From Methanomassiliicoccales archaeon PtaU1.Bin124 (GTDB lineage Archaea; Thermoplasmatota; Thermoplasmata; Methanomassiliicoccales; UBA472), in contig MVRC01000015.1 of NCBI GenBank assembly GCA_002067865.1, positions 186,001 to 250,000 on the forward strand: 64,000 nt of DNA. The letters are read 5' to 3'. Within the stretch, counting starts at the first letter, position 1. The number at the start of each line of letters is the position of its first letter. The position numbers and the translations under genes are program-made. Shown piece by piece: positions 44,602 through 52,619 of the stretch. Under the pieces are notes generated by a model. It made no database searches, was not told the origin of the DNA, and saw only the letters and a list, made by a program, of their open reading frames with translations.

Positions 44602-45585
44602 CTAGACGATCTTTTCCGGGCACTGCTCCCGTCGAGAACAGGATTGGCATTTTCCCGGTCGGTTGTGGTTGCGGTGCACTTCGATATCGCCTTTCAGGGC
44701 CGACCTCATCTCCCCCGCCTTATCGGTGACGATCTGCCTCAGCCCCTCATCGAAATCGATATCGAACTCGGTGTCCCCATACTTCAGAATGCCCCTGGTC
44801 ACCTTTTCCCCCGAATCGCTCATGATCAAGCAATATGCCGCCAGCTGAACGATATGCGAGAACAGCGGACCACGGGGCTGCCTGCCGCTCTTCAGCTCCA
44901 CCGGGACCAGCTCGTCCCCCTCCTCCAATATGTAGTCCGGCCTGCCGGTGATGCCATATCTTTCGGAACGGAGCAGACGGGAGGTATCGTTGCCGATGTA
45001 GGCGATCTTCGCTGTCAGGTGGATCTCCTTCCGCCTGATCTCGATCTCCCTCTGGGACTTCAGCGTGTTGTACAGCGCGAAGCTGGTGCCGATGAGCCAG
45101 AACAGGGACAGCACCAATGCCACCTCGGCCAGTACCATCGGCACGTCATAGGTGATGAGAACAATGAGGATGAGGAACACCGTCACCACGCTGGCGATGG
45201 CGAACACCCTTTCCGCCCGTCTCACCCCGTTCTTTTTGTCCAGGCTGGCATGCATCACCAGATAGAGGATCAGTCCGATCCACAGGACGGTCGGAAGGGC
45301 GCTGAGCCAGATGATGTCCCTGGAGAAGTTGCGGTTGAAGATGAACAGGCCGATCAACGCCATGACGGTGGCTATCAATGAGAACCACAGGACCGCCCGC
45401 TCCCAGGCCAGGGCTCGCTTTTCCCCATCCAGGATGTTCCGCAGCTCCCTGCTCACATCCTCATGGCGCGCCACGCCCTGTTCCAGCTGCTGGGACTGAG
45501 CCTCGGTCTGCAATCCCAGCCACCAGCTGAGGGGACAGTAACAGAAACGCTCCAGCTCGCTGGCCGAAATTATCGGTTCGGCCAT
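44602..45585 (-). CDS. Cas4-like PD-(D/E)XK nuclease with four inserted membrane helices
   Basis: 327 residues. The N-terminus matches Cas4 (ISASELERFCYCPLSWWL; C15/C17) and GVARHE supplies the usual His41. Residues 63-84, 90-111, 126-146 and 148-174 are hydrophobic helices. The nuclease core follows: GRPDYI (D217), VPVELKSG (E230, K232), QLAAYCLI (Q247), and the [4Fe-4S] cysteines C313, C316 and C322 with C17. All Cas4 catalytic and cluster residues are present, so a membrane-bound 5'-to-3' exonuclease or nickase is predicted. No CRISPR or cas genes are nearby. Its promoter has a 14-bp palindrome. Ends in TAG one base from glmS. Confidence 0.82.
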   Translation of the reverse strand: MAEPIISASELERFCYCPLSWWLGLQTEAQSQQLEQGVARHEDVSRELRNILDGEKRALAWERAVLWFSLIATVMALIGLFIFNRNFSRDIIWLSALPTVLWIGLILYLVMHASLDKKNGVRRAERVFAIASVVTVFLILIVLITYDVPMVLAEVALVLSLFWLIGTSFALYNTLKSQREIEIRRKEIHLTAKIAYIGNDTSRLLRSERYGITGRPDYILEEGDELVPVELKSGRQPRGPLFSHIVQLAAYCLIMSDSGEKVTRGILKYGDTEFDIDFDEGLRQIVTDKAGEMRSALKGDIEVHRNHNRPGKCQSCSRREQCPEKIV

Positions 45586-45591
45586 GCTATG

Positions 45592-45605
45592 ATACCTGCA
45601 GGTAT
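45592..45605. promoter_or_regulatory. Perfect 14-bp palindrome in the Cas4-like gene promoter
   Basis: ATACCTGCAGGTAT, seven bases before the start codon (45585) and just after a TATA-like TTCTAATATC (minus strand, 45606-45615, 26 nt from the start). This is the classic place for a repressor operator. Confidence 0.55.
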
Positions 45606-45633
45606 GATATTAGAAAATTGGCCTTTCCGAGGC

Positions 45634-46401
45634 TCACTCACAGTCGAGGTATTTACAGACCTGGTCGGTCAGGCTGCCGTCCATGATGAAGATGCCTTCT
45701 GGTATCTGGACATCATCGACGTAGCCGAACCAGTAGACCACTAGGCCCTGGCCGAACATGTCCAGGTACGGGGCCAGCTGTTTCTTCAGATTCTTGTTGA
45801 CCTCGATCCTGTCCCCGAAGGTGGCCTTGGACTCGATCCAGTTCAGCTCCCATCCGTTCACCTTGACCGGCTTGTCGAAAAGGCAGTCAGGTGTCTTGGC
45901 GAACTCTCCCCTGATGTCCTTCTCCGTCCTGTAGGTGATGGAATGCTCGTTGAGCCAGGTCTGCAGCTTGCTCTCGCCCCAAGCGCCACGCTTGTACTGC
46001 AGTTCGGTGGCCCAGGGTGAATAGACATAATCGGCCTCGGTGATCTCTACGATCTCCTTCTTCATCCTGGCGCTGGGAATGATCTCAGGGTCCCGGACAT
46101 ATGCCCAGAACTCCTTCCTTCCCTTTCCCATCTCCTTGAAAAGCAAAAGGCCAGTGAGGATCGGCGAGAACTCCGCCTTGTCCGCGATCTGCAGCAAGGA
46201 CATGCCCCGGTTCCAATCGGCCAGCATCTGCCGGCTCCACCTTTCGACGCGATAATACGCCTTGGTCGTCTCCCTGACGGTGCGCTGTGTGTAAAGGACG
46301 TTCAAAAATTCTTCTTCCAGACCGAGCTCCCCCGCGAGGGTCTTGATGTCGCTAGGCCTGCTCAATTGGTTGTAAAGGTGTTTAAAATCTTCATATTTCA
46401 T
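45634..46401 (-). CDS. TPD-domain nuclease, homologue of human CDIN1/C15orf41
   Basis: 255 residues. An N-terminal helical region with HTH-like character (1-100) is followed by a PD-(D/E)XK fold: E143 (GAWGESKL), TPD at 170-172 (FAKTPDCLF) and WIESKATFGD with E190 and K192. The TPD motif and WIESKA block are the CDIN1 family signature. Human CDIN1 binds codanin-1 and is mutated in congenital dyserythropoietic anaemia type I; archaeal members are related to Holliday-junction resolvases. Substrate unknown. The ATG at 46401 has AGAGTG before it; a GTG at 46410 is in frame. Same strand as the Cas4-like gene, 48 nt upstream of it. Confidence 0.85.
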   Translation of the reverse strand: MKYEDFKHLYNQLSRPSDIKTLAGELGLEEEFLNVLYTQRTVRETTKAYYRVERWSRQMLADWNRGMSLLQIADKAEFSPILTGLLLFKEMGKGRKEFWAYVRDPEIIPSARMKKEIVEITEADYVYSPWATELQYKRGAWGESKLQTWLNEHSITYRTEKDIRGEFAKTPDCLFDKPVKVNGWELNWIESKATFGDRIEVNKNLKKQLAPYLDMFGQGLVVYWFGYVDDVQIPEGIFIMDGSLTDQVCKYLDCE

Positions 46402-46603
46402 TAGGTTCACTCTTTATAATTGGTTGGTTTCAGAGTGAAGTAGGTACGCCTGTATTTTAAAATATCGTTAAAAAGCAGCATATTTTAAACGACTGGATAT
46501 GCTAATGGCGAAGGAGCCATATTTATTCGTTGAGGCCAGAATATTTATAATGAAAATATCCTTTCCTAATGCAAGTCCAGCCCAATGCTGGTCATAAATT
46601 GAG

Positions 46604-47230
46604 ATGGGAGTGAAAAAAAGCATGTTCGACAGTTTGCCATTCATGCCAAAGGCACAAGGGCCACCATGGTTACCAGCTGCCGTGGCGGAAGCGAGACAAT
46701 GGGCTTATTGGGGAGTTTTGATCGCGTTCATATTCGTGCTGATCGGCATCATCGTGACCATCGTTGCGGCCATATTCGCACCGGGAATTCTCATCACGGC
46801 GGTCATCAGCCTTGTAATCTCCATCGTCGTTCTATTCCTGATCAAATCGACGATCTTCGACCCGTTGGACCAGGGCAGGTTCAGGGACACCAATATCTTC
46901 TTCCTGATCTGGGGCATCCTGGGATTGTTCATCTATCTCATCCCTGGAATTCTCATCCTGATCGGGTTCATCAAGCTGCAGGAGGTCTTCTCCCCGCAGT
47001 ACCAGCAGTATCAGGCCCAGCCGGGATATCAGGCCCCGCCACCCGCTGGACAGCAGCCACAGCAGCAGTACCAGGCCCCGCCACCGCAGCAGCAGGCGCC
47101 CGCGCCACAGGCCCCGGCCCAGCCGGAACAGCATGCGCAGCAGAAGGTGGAGATGGTCAAGTGCGCCAAGTGCGGCGTTCAGTACCCCGCCTTCATGCAC
47201 CACTGCCCCAACTGCAACACGCCACGCTGA
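46604..47230 (+). CDS. Membrane protein with Gln/Pro-rich linker and zinc ribbon
   Basis: 208 residues: three hydrophobic segments (about 36-58, 61-82, 99-124), then a low-complexity Gln/Pro/Ala linker (about 130-185) and a C-terminal zinc ribbon CAKCGVQYPAFMHHCPNC. This is a DUF4064-like architecture; no function known. The promoter is AATATTTATAAT near 46538-46549. A second membrane zinc-ribbon protein is at 0.3-1.3 kb, but sequences differ. Confidence 0.8.
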   Translation: MGVKKSMFDSLPFMPKAQGPPWLPAAVAEARQWAYWGVLIAFIFVLIGIIVTIVAAIFAPGILITAVISLVISIVVLFLIKSTIFDPLDQGRFRDTNIFFLIWGILGLFIYLIPGILILIGFIKLQEVFSPQYQQYQAQPGYQAPPPAGQQPQQQYQAPPPQQQAPAPQAPAQPEQHAQQKVEMVKCAKCGVQYPAFMHHCPNCNTPR

Positions 47231-47240
47231 AAACCCTTTC

Positions 47241-47483
47241 TCAATCCTCTTTATTTTCTTCTCCGAACATCACTTTGCCCCGAAATTCGATTCTCACGAT
47301 CCTATGATACGGGATCGAGCTTTCCGCGGTGTGGAAGAAAGACCTGCCTAGCTCCATGATGTCCGACCCTTTGATGGTCAGGACATCCCCTGGAGCCCCG
47401 CGGTGAACGTAGGTGATGAGCGCCTCGGCCAGGGCATCATGGCGCCATCTGATCTCGTTCAGGACCTCTCGCGGATAGACCAC
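47241..47483 (-). CDS. UPF0248/DUF504 family protein
   Basis: 80 residues beginning YPREVLNEIRWRHD, then YVHRGAPGD, GSDIMELGRSFF and SIPYHRIVRIEF, an exact match to the DUF504 pattern in archaea. Function unknown; the small fold may bind RNA or nucleotides (inference). The start codon is GTG (47483). Convergent with the membrane protein and divergent from adenine deaminase. Confidence 0.9.
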   Translation of the reverse strand: MVYPREVLNEIRWRHDALAEALITYVHRGAPGDVLTIKGSDIMELGRSFFHTAESSIPYHRIVRIEFRGKVMFGEENKED

Positions 47484-47512
47484 GATGTTAATAGGGCCTT
47501 CCTGGCAAAAGG

Positions 47513-47521
47513 CTATTTATG
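47513..47521 (+). promoter_or_regulatory. TATA box of the adenine deaminase gene
   Basis: CTATTTATG, 28 nt before the ATG at 47545; supports the shorter start and a leaderless mRNA. Confidence 0.5.
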
Positions 47522-47544
47522 CCCGCCGCACCGCTAATCTCATC

Positions 47545-49170
47545 ATGAATGGCTCGGTCAAAGGCAATTTCGTCGATGTTGTCAGTGGTAAGGTCTTTCC
47601 CGCTCAGGTGGATTTCCAGGATGGGAAGATCAAGGCCGTGACCGAGATCTCAGAACCTCAAGAACGGTTCATCCTCCCTGGCCTCATCGATGCGCACATC
47701 CATGTGGAATCATCCCAGCTCTGCCCCTCGCGTTTCGCCGAGATCGCAGTGACGCATGGCACTACGGCTGTCGTGTGCGATCCCCATGAGATCGCCAACG
47801 TCCAGGGCATGACAGGTATACGTTACATGATCGAGGATGCCTCCCGGTCCCCCTTGCGATTCCATTTCACCGCCCCATCATGCGTGCCCTCCACCGTTCA
47901 TGAGACGAACGGGGCCAAGCTGGGCAAGCCGGAAGTGGAGAAACTTCTGGCCATGAAGGAGGTCGTCGCCCTGGGCGAGGTCATGGACCACATGGCCGTG
48001 CTGCGGGACGACCCGGAGATGATGGACAAGATCAAGGCCGCGAAGTTCCAATGGAAGCCCATCGACGGTCATTGCCCTGGTCTCAGAGGCAAGGACCTGG
48101 CCAAATATTTCGAGGCGGGCATCAGCAGCGATCACGAATGCCTCTCTGCCGGAGAGGCCGAGGAGAAGTACCATTTAGGCATGTGGATCATGGCCAGGGA
48201 GGGAAGCGGCCATAAGAACCTGCGCGACCTCCTGCCCTTCATAAAACGAAACGAGTTCATGCTCGTCTCTGACGACATCCAGGCGGTAGATCTGCTGGAA
48301 GGCCACATGGACAACCTGCTGCGCAAGGCGGTCCTGATGGGCGTGAACCCGGTCCATGCCATCCGGGCGGCTACAGCCTGGCCGGCATGGCACTATTTCC
48401 TCCCCCTGGGCGTATTGCAACCGGGAAAGCCGGCGGACATCGTCATCGTCGACGACCTGCGGGAGTTCAGGGTGCATCAGGTCTACATCGCGGGCCGACT
48501 GGTGGCAGAGGATGGCAAGGCGCTATTCCAGGTGGAGCCGGTGAAAGGAGAGGCCTCGCTGCGCCGGCAGGACCGGAGACCGGAGGAGTTCGCCCCAAGG
48601 GCGGAAGGCCGCACGGCCAGGGTCAGGGTGATCAAGGCCCTGCCTGACCAGATCGAATCCTATCGCACCTTCGTGGAGCTGGAGGCGAAGGACGGTAACT
48701 TGTTGCCGGACGTGGACAAGGACGTTCTGGTGATGGCCGTAGTGAACCGTTATGCCCCGGCCCCGCCGGCATTGGCCTTCGTTACGGGTTTTGGTCTCAA
48801 GAAGGGAGCGATGGCATCCACTGTGGCACACGACTCCCATAACATCATCGTGGTAGGGGCGGACCTGGATGCCATGGCCGAGGCGGTCAACAGGGTCTCC
48901 AGGAAGGGTGGATACATCGTGTTCGACGGCATCGACGAAAGGTCGGTCTCGCTGGACGTGGCTGGCCTGATGAGCACATCGAGCGCCGTCGAGGTGGCGG
49001 GACGGACGAACGCTGCCGTGGAGATGCTGCGTGGAATGGGCTGTAAGCTGCCGTCCCCCTTCGCCACGCTCTCCTTCCAATCACTGCTGGTGGTGCCAGA
49101 GCTCAAGCTGAGCGACAAAGGGCTGTTCGACTCGCGCCAGATGAAGTTCGTCGATCTGGTCGTCAGCTGA
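47545..49170 (+). CDS. ade: Adenine deaminase
   Basis: 541 residues. Zinc/iron amidohydrolase: adenine -> hypoxanthine + ammonia. Seen: DAHIHVESS (metal His), TTAVVCDPHEIANV, IDGHCPGL, SSDHECL and a C-terminal domain with AHDSHNIIVVG. The start is ATG 47545, just after a TATA box; the ORF extension to 47485 is not family-like. It stands next to two phosphoribosyltransferases, so this region salvages purines: adenine -> hypoxanthine -> IMP. Confidence 0.95.
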   Translation: MNGSVKGNFVDVVSGKVFPAQVDFQDGKIKAVTEISEPQERFILPGLIDAHIHVESSQLCPSRFAEIAVTHGTTAVVCDPHEIANVQGMTGIRYMIEDASRSPLRFHFTAPSCVPSTVHETNGAKLGKPEVEKLLAMKEVVALGEVMDHMAVLRDDPEMMDKIKAAKFQWKPIDGHCPGLRGKDLAKYFEAGISSDHECLSAGEAEEKYHLGMWIMAREGSGHKNLRDLLPFIKRNEFMLVSDDIQAVDLLEGHMDNLLRKAVLMGVNPVHAIRAATAWPAWHYFLPLGVLQPGKPADIVIVDDLREFRVHQVYIAGRLVAEDGKALFQVEPVKGEASLRRQDRRPEEFAPRAEGRTARVRVIKALPDQIESYRTFVELEAKDGNLLPDVDKDVLVMAVVNRYAPAPPALAFVTGFGLKKGAMASTVAHDSHNIIVVGADLDAMAEAVNRVSRKGGYIVFDGIDERSVSLDVAGLMSTSSAVEVAGRTNAAVEMLRGMGCKLPSPFATLSFQSLLVVPELKLSDKGLFDSRQMKFVDLVVS

Positions 49171-49236
49171 TAACGACGCCCAAACCTTTTTTTTCAACCA
49201 GGCCTTTCCACCGTCAGAATCGCGGAGAATGGCCAA

Positions 49237-49899
49237 ATGGAAAAGGTCGAGAGCTTCAAATGCAAACTTGTGACGTGGGAGGAGATCGCCCAATGGACCG
49301 AGAAGGTCTGCCAGTCGCTCGATAGGGACCATAACAAGCCCACCGTCATCATCGGGCTGACCCGCGGGGGATGGGTACCGGCCAGGCTGCTATGCGACCA
49401 CCTCAAGGTGAAGAAGCTCTATGCGGTGAAGACGGAACATTGGGGCGTCACCGCCAACCAGGATGGCAAGGCGCTGCTGACGCAGGAGCTGAACACCAGC
49501 ATAGCCAACGAGAACGTGATCATCGTCGACGACATCACCGACACCGGAGAGAGCCTCACCCTGGCCCTAGGCCACATCAAGGAGCACAAGCCCAAGTCCC
49601 TGAAGAGCGTCACATTGCTGCACATCGACCATTCCAAGATCGAGCCGGACTATTTCGCCGTCCGAGTGCCGAAGGAGGACTGGACCTGGTTCATCTTCCC
49701 CTGGAACGTGCACGAGGACCTCCGTACCCTTCTGCCCAAGACCCTATACGAGCCGAAGGACATCGCCGGGATCCAGGCGGGCTTCCGCGATCAGTTCCAG
49801 ATCGATGTGAGCGAATATATGGTGCGCGACACCCTCGCCAACCTCGAGTCGGACGGCCGCGTGGTCAAGAAGGGAAAGAACTGGTCCAAGGCCGGTTAG
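49237..49899 (+). CDS. Purine phosphoribosyltransferase (xanthine/guanine type)
   Basis: 220 residues. TVIIGLTRGGWVPARLL, WGVTAN and the PRPP loop IIVDDITDTGESL are type I PRTase landmarks of the XGPRT-like family. A C-terminal segment (about 165-220) resembles a short winged helix (VSEYMVRDTLANLESDGRVV) fused to the PRTase. Purine base choice (guanine, xanthine) is inferred from the family. The fused HTH-like tail could allow regulation. Overlaps the convergent Rieske gene by four bases. Confidence 0.85.
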   Translation: MEKVESFKCKLVTWEEIAQWTEKVCQSLDRDHNKPTVIIGLTRGGWVPARLLCDHLKVKKLYAVKTEHWGVTANQDGKALLTQELNTSIANENVIIVDDITDTGESLTLALGHIKEHKPKSLKSVTLLHIDHSKIEPDYFAVRVPKEDWTWFIFPWNVHEDLRTLLPKTLYEPKDIAGIQAGFRDQFQIDVSEYMVRDTLANLESDGRVVKKGKNWSKAG

Positions 49900-50201
49900 G
49901 TCCTTACGTAGACCCTACCTTCCCTCTCCTCCGTCTCGAAGGTCGGCAGGTCCTTGAGCGATGGGCCGCTCAGCGCCTTTCCGCTCTCCAGGTCGAACGT
50001 GGCCCGGTGTGTGCGGCAGACGATCTTTCCATCGGTGACGGTGCCGAACAGCAGACTGGAATGCTGGTGGGGACAATACATGTCCACCGCCCTCACTTTT
50101 CCCTTCACCCTCACCAAGAGGAACATGCTGCCGTCGATCTGGGCCGACCTCTTCTCACCCTCGGGGAAATCCTCTGCGGGACCGACGTCCGTGCTCTTCA
50201 T
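49896..50201 (-). CDS. Rieske [2Fe-2S] domain protein
   Basis: 101 residues of single-domain Rieske ferredoxin. Cluster ligands: CPHQHS (C43, H45 region) and CRTHRATFDL (C61, H64 region), spaced normally. Without other domains it is probably a small electron carrier like the ferredoxin of dioxygenase or nitrite reductase (NirD) type; partner unknown. The ATG at 50201 is used; the upstream ORF is not credible. Confidence 0.88.
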   Translation of the reverse strand: MKSTDVGPAEDFPEGEKRSAQIDGSMFLLVRVKGKVRAVDMYCPHQHSSLLFGTVTDGKIVCRTHRATFDLESGKALSGPSLKDLPTFETEEREGRVYVRT

Positions 50202-50244
50202 GAAGGATGATTGCACCTTGATGCAGATAACCCCTCGTCTGAAA

Positions 50245-50254
50245 CCGTTATACC
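50245..50254. promoter_or_regulatory. Shared TATA element for hpt and the divergent Rieske gene
   Basis: CCGTTATACC: reads as GTTATACC for hpt (27 nt before its ATG, leaderless) and GGTATAAC for the Rieske gene (about 49 nt before its ATG). A single element may serve both directions. Confidence 0.4.
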
Positions 50255-50276
50255 GCCGCACCGCCATCGCCTTGGC

Positions 50277-50834
50277 ATGTTGGAGAGATTGAAGAAGAGC
50301 CTGGAGGACGCCCCAGTGGTCAGCATGGGCGATTATCAGTATTTCGTCCATCCCATCACAGATGGCGTGCCCCGCATGAACCCCGCCCTGTTGCGCGAGG
50401 TGCTGGATGCGGTGGTGCGTGCCGCCGACCTTCATTGCGACGTCATCCTGGCCCCGGAGGCCATGGGAATACCGCTGGTGGTCCCGATATCGCTGCGGAC
50501 CGGCATTCCCTATGTGGTGGTGCGCAAGCGCTGCTATTCGTTGCCAGGCGAGGTCAGCGTGAAGCAGGTGACAGGTTACTCCGAGAAGGACATGTTCATC
50601 AATGACATCAAGAGCGGCGACAGGGTGGTCATCATCGACGATGTCATCTCCACCGGCGGCACCCTCCGCGCCATGGTCCAGGCGCTCAAGACCATGGGCG
50701 CTGAGATAGTGGATATCGTGGTCGTGGTGGAGAAGGTGGGCCACAAAGAGAACCTGGAGGAAGAGCTGGGCGTGCACATCAAGACCCTGGTCAAGGTCGA
50801 GGTACGGAACGGACAGGTGAACCTGGTCACTTGA
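50277..50834 (+). CDS. hpt: Hypoxanthine/guanine phosphoribosyltransferase, archaeal type
   Basis: 185 residues. MLERLKKSLEDAPVVSMGDYQYFVHPITDGVP is the archaeal Hpt N-terminus; VILAPEAMGIPLV and VVIIDDVISTGGTL (PRPP loop) follow. Makes IMP/GMP from hypoxanthine/guanine. The ATG at 50277 is set by a TATA-like GTTATACC 27 nt upstream and the family start. Ends with an eight-base convergent overlap with the ABC permease gene. Confidence 0.92.
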   Translation: MLERLKKSLEDAPVVSMGDYQYFVHPITDGVPRMNPALLREVLDAVVRAADLHCDVILAPEAMGIPLVVPISLRTGIPYVVVRKRCYSLPGEVSVKQVTGYSEKDMFINDIKSGDRVVIIDDVISTGGTLRAMVQALKTMGAEIVDIVVVVEKVGHKENLEEELGVHIKTLVKVEVRNGQVNLVT

Positions 50835-51615
50835 TCAATCTTTTCTTCATCAGGTAGATCGAGGCCACGAACAGGATGACCGTCATCACTGCCACGTAAC
50901 CCAGGCTGATAAGGTCGTTCGTCCCGAAATAATTGAAGCACAGATCACGCACCAGATCGGTGCAGTGCGTCAGCGGAAGGGTATAGGCGACATCCTGGAC
51001 CCAGCTCGGCAGCACGTTCAAAGGGAAGAAGGTCCCGCTGAACAGGAACATCGGCGTGATCAGCAGGTAGAATGGGAAGTTGAACGAGTCCAGATTCGGT
51101 ACGAGCGCGGTGAAGAGCATGGCCATGGAGGCGAACATCAGCCCTGCTAGGAATGCGATTATGGGAATGAATATAAGGCCGGGGAAGCTCGCCAAGCCTG
51201 CTATGGCGATGATGAGCAGCACTATGGTCCCGTTGATGAAGCTCTTGGTGGCGCCCCACAGCATCTCCGCGGCGATGACGTCCTCGATGGTCAAGGGCGT
51301 GGCGATCATGGCATCGAACGTCTTCTGATAGTGCATGCGCACGAACGAGCCATAGGTACATTCGAAGAACGCACCGTACATGATGGTGATGGCCACCAGG
51401 CTTGGCCCCAGGAACTGCAGGTAGCTGACGTCGACCCCGTGGACCTGGACGCCTCCCTTTATCAGCACCCCGAAACCCAGTCCCATGGCGAGCAAGTATA
51501 GTATGGGCTCAAGGAAGGGCGGGATGAAGTTGGTCTTCCAGGTGAGCAGGAACACATCCCTGTTCCGCTTCCACGCCGCTGTCGTCATCCAGCTGATGTT
51601 GCTGATGATGCTCAT
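50827..51615 (-). CDS. ABC-2 type transporter permease
   Basis: 262 residues with about six hydrophobic segments and the ABC-2 features WKTNFIPPFLEPILYLLAMGLGFG and TFFPLNVLPSWVQDVAYTLPLTHCTDLVR (conserved C-terminal loop). Exports drugs, lipids or polysaccharides with the following ATPase. The ATG at 51615 overlaps the ATPase stop as ATGA. Confidence 0.9.
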   Translation of the reverse strand: MSIISNISWMTTAAWKRNRDVFLLTWKTNFIPPFLEPILYLLAMGLGFGVLIKGGVQVHGVDVSYLQFLGPSLVAITIMYGAFFECTYGSFVRMHYQKTFDAMIATPLTIEDVIAAEMLWGATKSFINGTIVLLIIAIAGLASFPGLIFIPIIAFLAGLMFASMAMLFTALVPNLDSFNFPFYLLITPMFLFSGTFFPLNVLPSWVQDVAYTLPLTHCTDLVRDLCFNYFGTNDLISLGYVAVMTVILFVASIYLMKKRLIK

Positions 51616-52535
51616 TCCTGCAGCCTCCTGCCAGTGAGGCGGAGGAAGACGTCCTCGAGCGTCGCCTTGCGGATGATGATGGCGGGCAGGTTGAATTTGT
51701 TGCGCAACGTTTCGGACAGGTCCTCGCAGCAGGTGGAATAGATCAGGAGGCGATCGACCGTGCGCTCGTAGTTCCATCCCTTCTCCTTGGCGAACGCCTC
51801 GATATCATCGGTAGGCTCGTCGATCTCGACCACATCGGTCCCGATCCTCTCCTTGATCAGGTCGACCGGTTTCCCGAACGCCACGATCTTGCCCTTGTCC
51901 ATGATGACCAGGCGGTCGCACAGCTTCTCCGCCTCGTCCATGTAGTGGGTGGTGAGGACCACCGTCACCCCCTTCTTCTTGAGCTCCCTGATCCTTTCCC
52001 AGATGAGATGCCTGGCCTGAGGGTCCAGACCGGTGGTCGGCTCATCGAGGATCAATATCTTGGGGTCGTTCAGCAACGCCCTGGCGATGATCAGGCGGCG
52101 CTTCATGCCCCCGGACAGCTGCTCCACCAGGACATCCCTCTTATCGGTCAGCTGCATGAACGCCAGAAGGTCGTCGGCCTTCTTGGTCGAGATCTCCTTG
52201 TCCATGCCAAAGTAGCGGGCATAGACCACCAGGTTCTTGTGCACGCTGAAATCCGGATCGATGTTGTTCTCCTGCGGCGCCACGCCGATAAGCCGCTTGA
52301 TCTCCCGCGGCCTCTCTCCCACGTTCATGCCCAGCACGGTCAGCTTGCCGGATGTGATGGGCGAGACGCACTGGATCATGCGCATCGTGGTGCTCTTGCC
52401 AGCCCCGTTCGGGCCGAGGAAACCGAAGCACTCCCCTTCCACGATGGTGAAGTCGATGCCATCGACCGCATGGACCTCTTCAAAGGTCTTCACCAGCTTC
52501 TGCGCCACGATGACATCGGCCATTGGGAAAGTCAT
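51612..52535 (-). CDS. ABC-2 transporter ATP-binding protein
   Basis: 307 residues from ATG 52535 (GAGGTG Shine-Dalgarno five bases before it; a GTG at 52541 is in frame). Walker A GPNGAGKST, signature LSGGMKRR, Walker B LILDEPTTGLDP, and a C-terminal extension (about 225-307) typical of DrrA/NatA-type exporters. Pairs with the permease. Substrate cannot be inferred; no regulator next to it. Confidence 0.93.
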   Translation of the reverse strand: MTFPMADVIVAQKLVKTFEEVHAVDGIDFTIVEGECFGFLGPNGAGKSTTMRMIQCVSPITSGKLTVLGMNVGERPREIKRLIGVAPQENNIDPDFSVHKNLVVYARYFGMDKEISTKKADDLLAFMQLTDKRDVLVEQLSGGMKRRLIIARALLNDPKILILDEPTTGLDPQARHLIWERIRELKKKGVTVVLTTHYMDEAEKLCDRLVIMDKGKIVAFGKPVDLIKERIGTDVVEIDEPTDDIEAFAKEKGWNYERTVDRLLIYSTCCEDLSETLRNKFNLPAIIIRKATLEDVFLRLTGRRLQE

Positions 52536-52619
52536 GGCCACCTCACGTTCTTATCCTTTACCGATGTAAGATGCCTGTAGCCCTCTCTGGAAAATCTCGC
52601 TCGACCTCATCAGCCTCTC

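Noticed and set aside
44602-46401. Two nucleases read as part of a CRISPR-Cas locus
   Set aside because: No repeats and spacers, no Cas1, Cas2 or effector genes are seen. The Cas4-like protein has membrane helices, so it is more likely a stand-alone relative.
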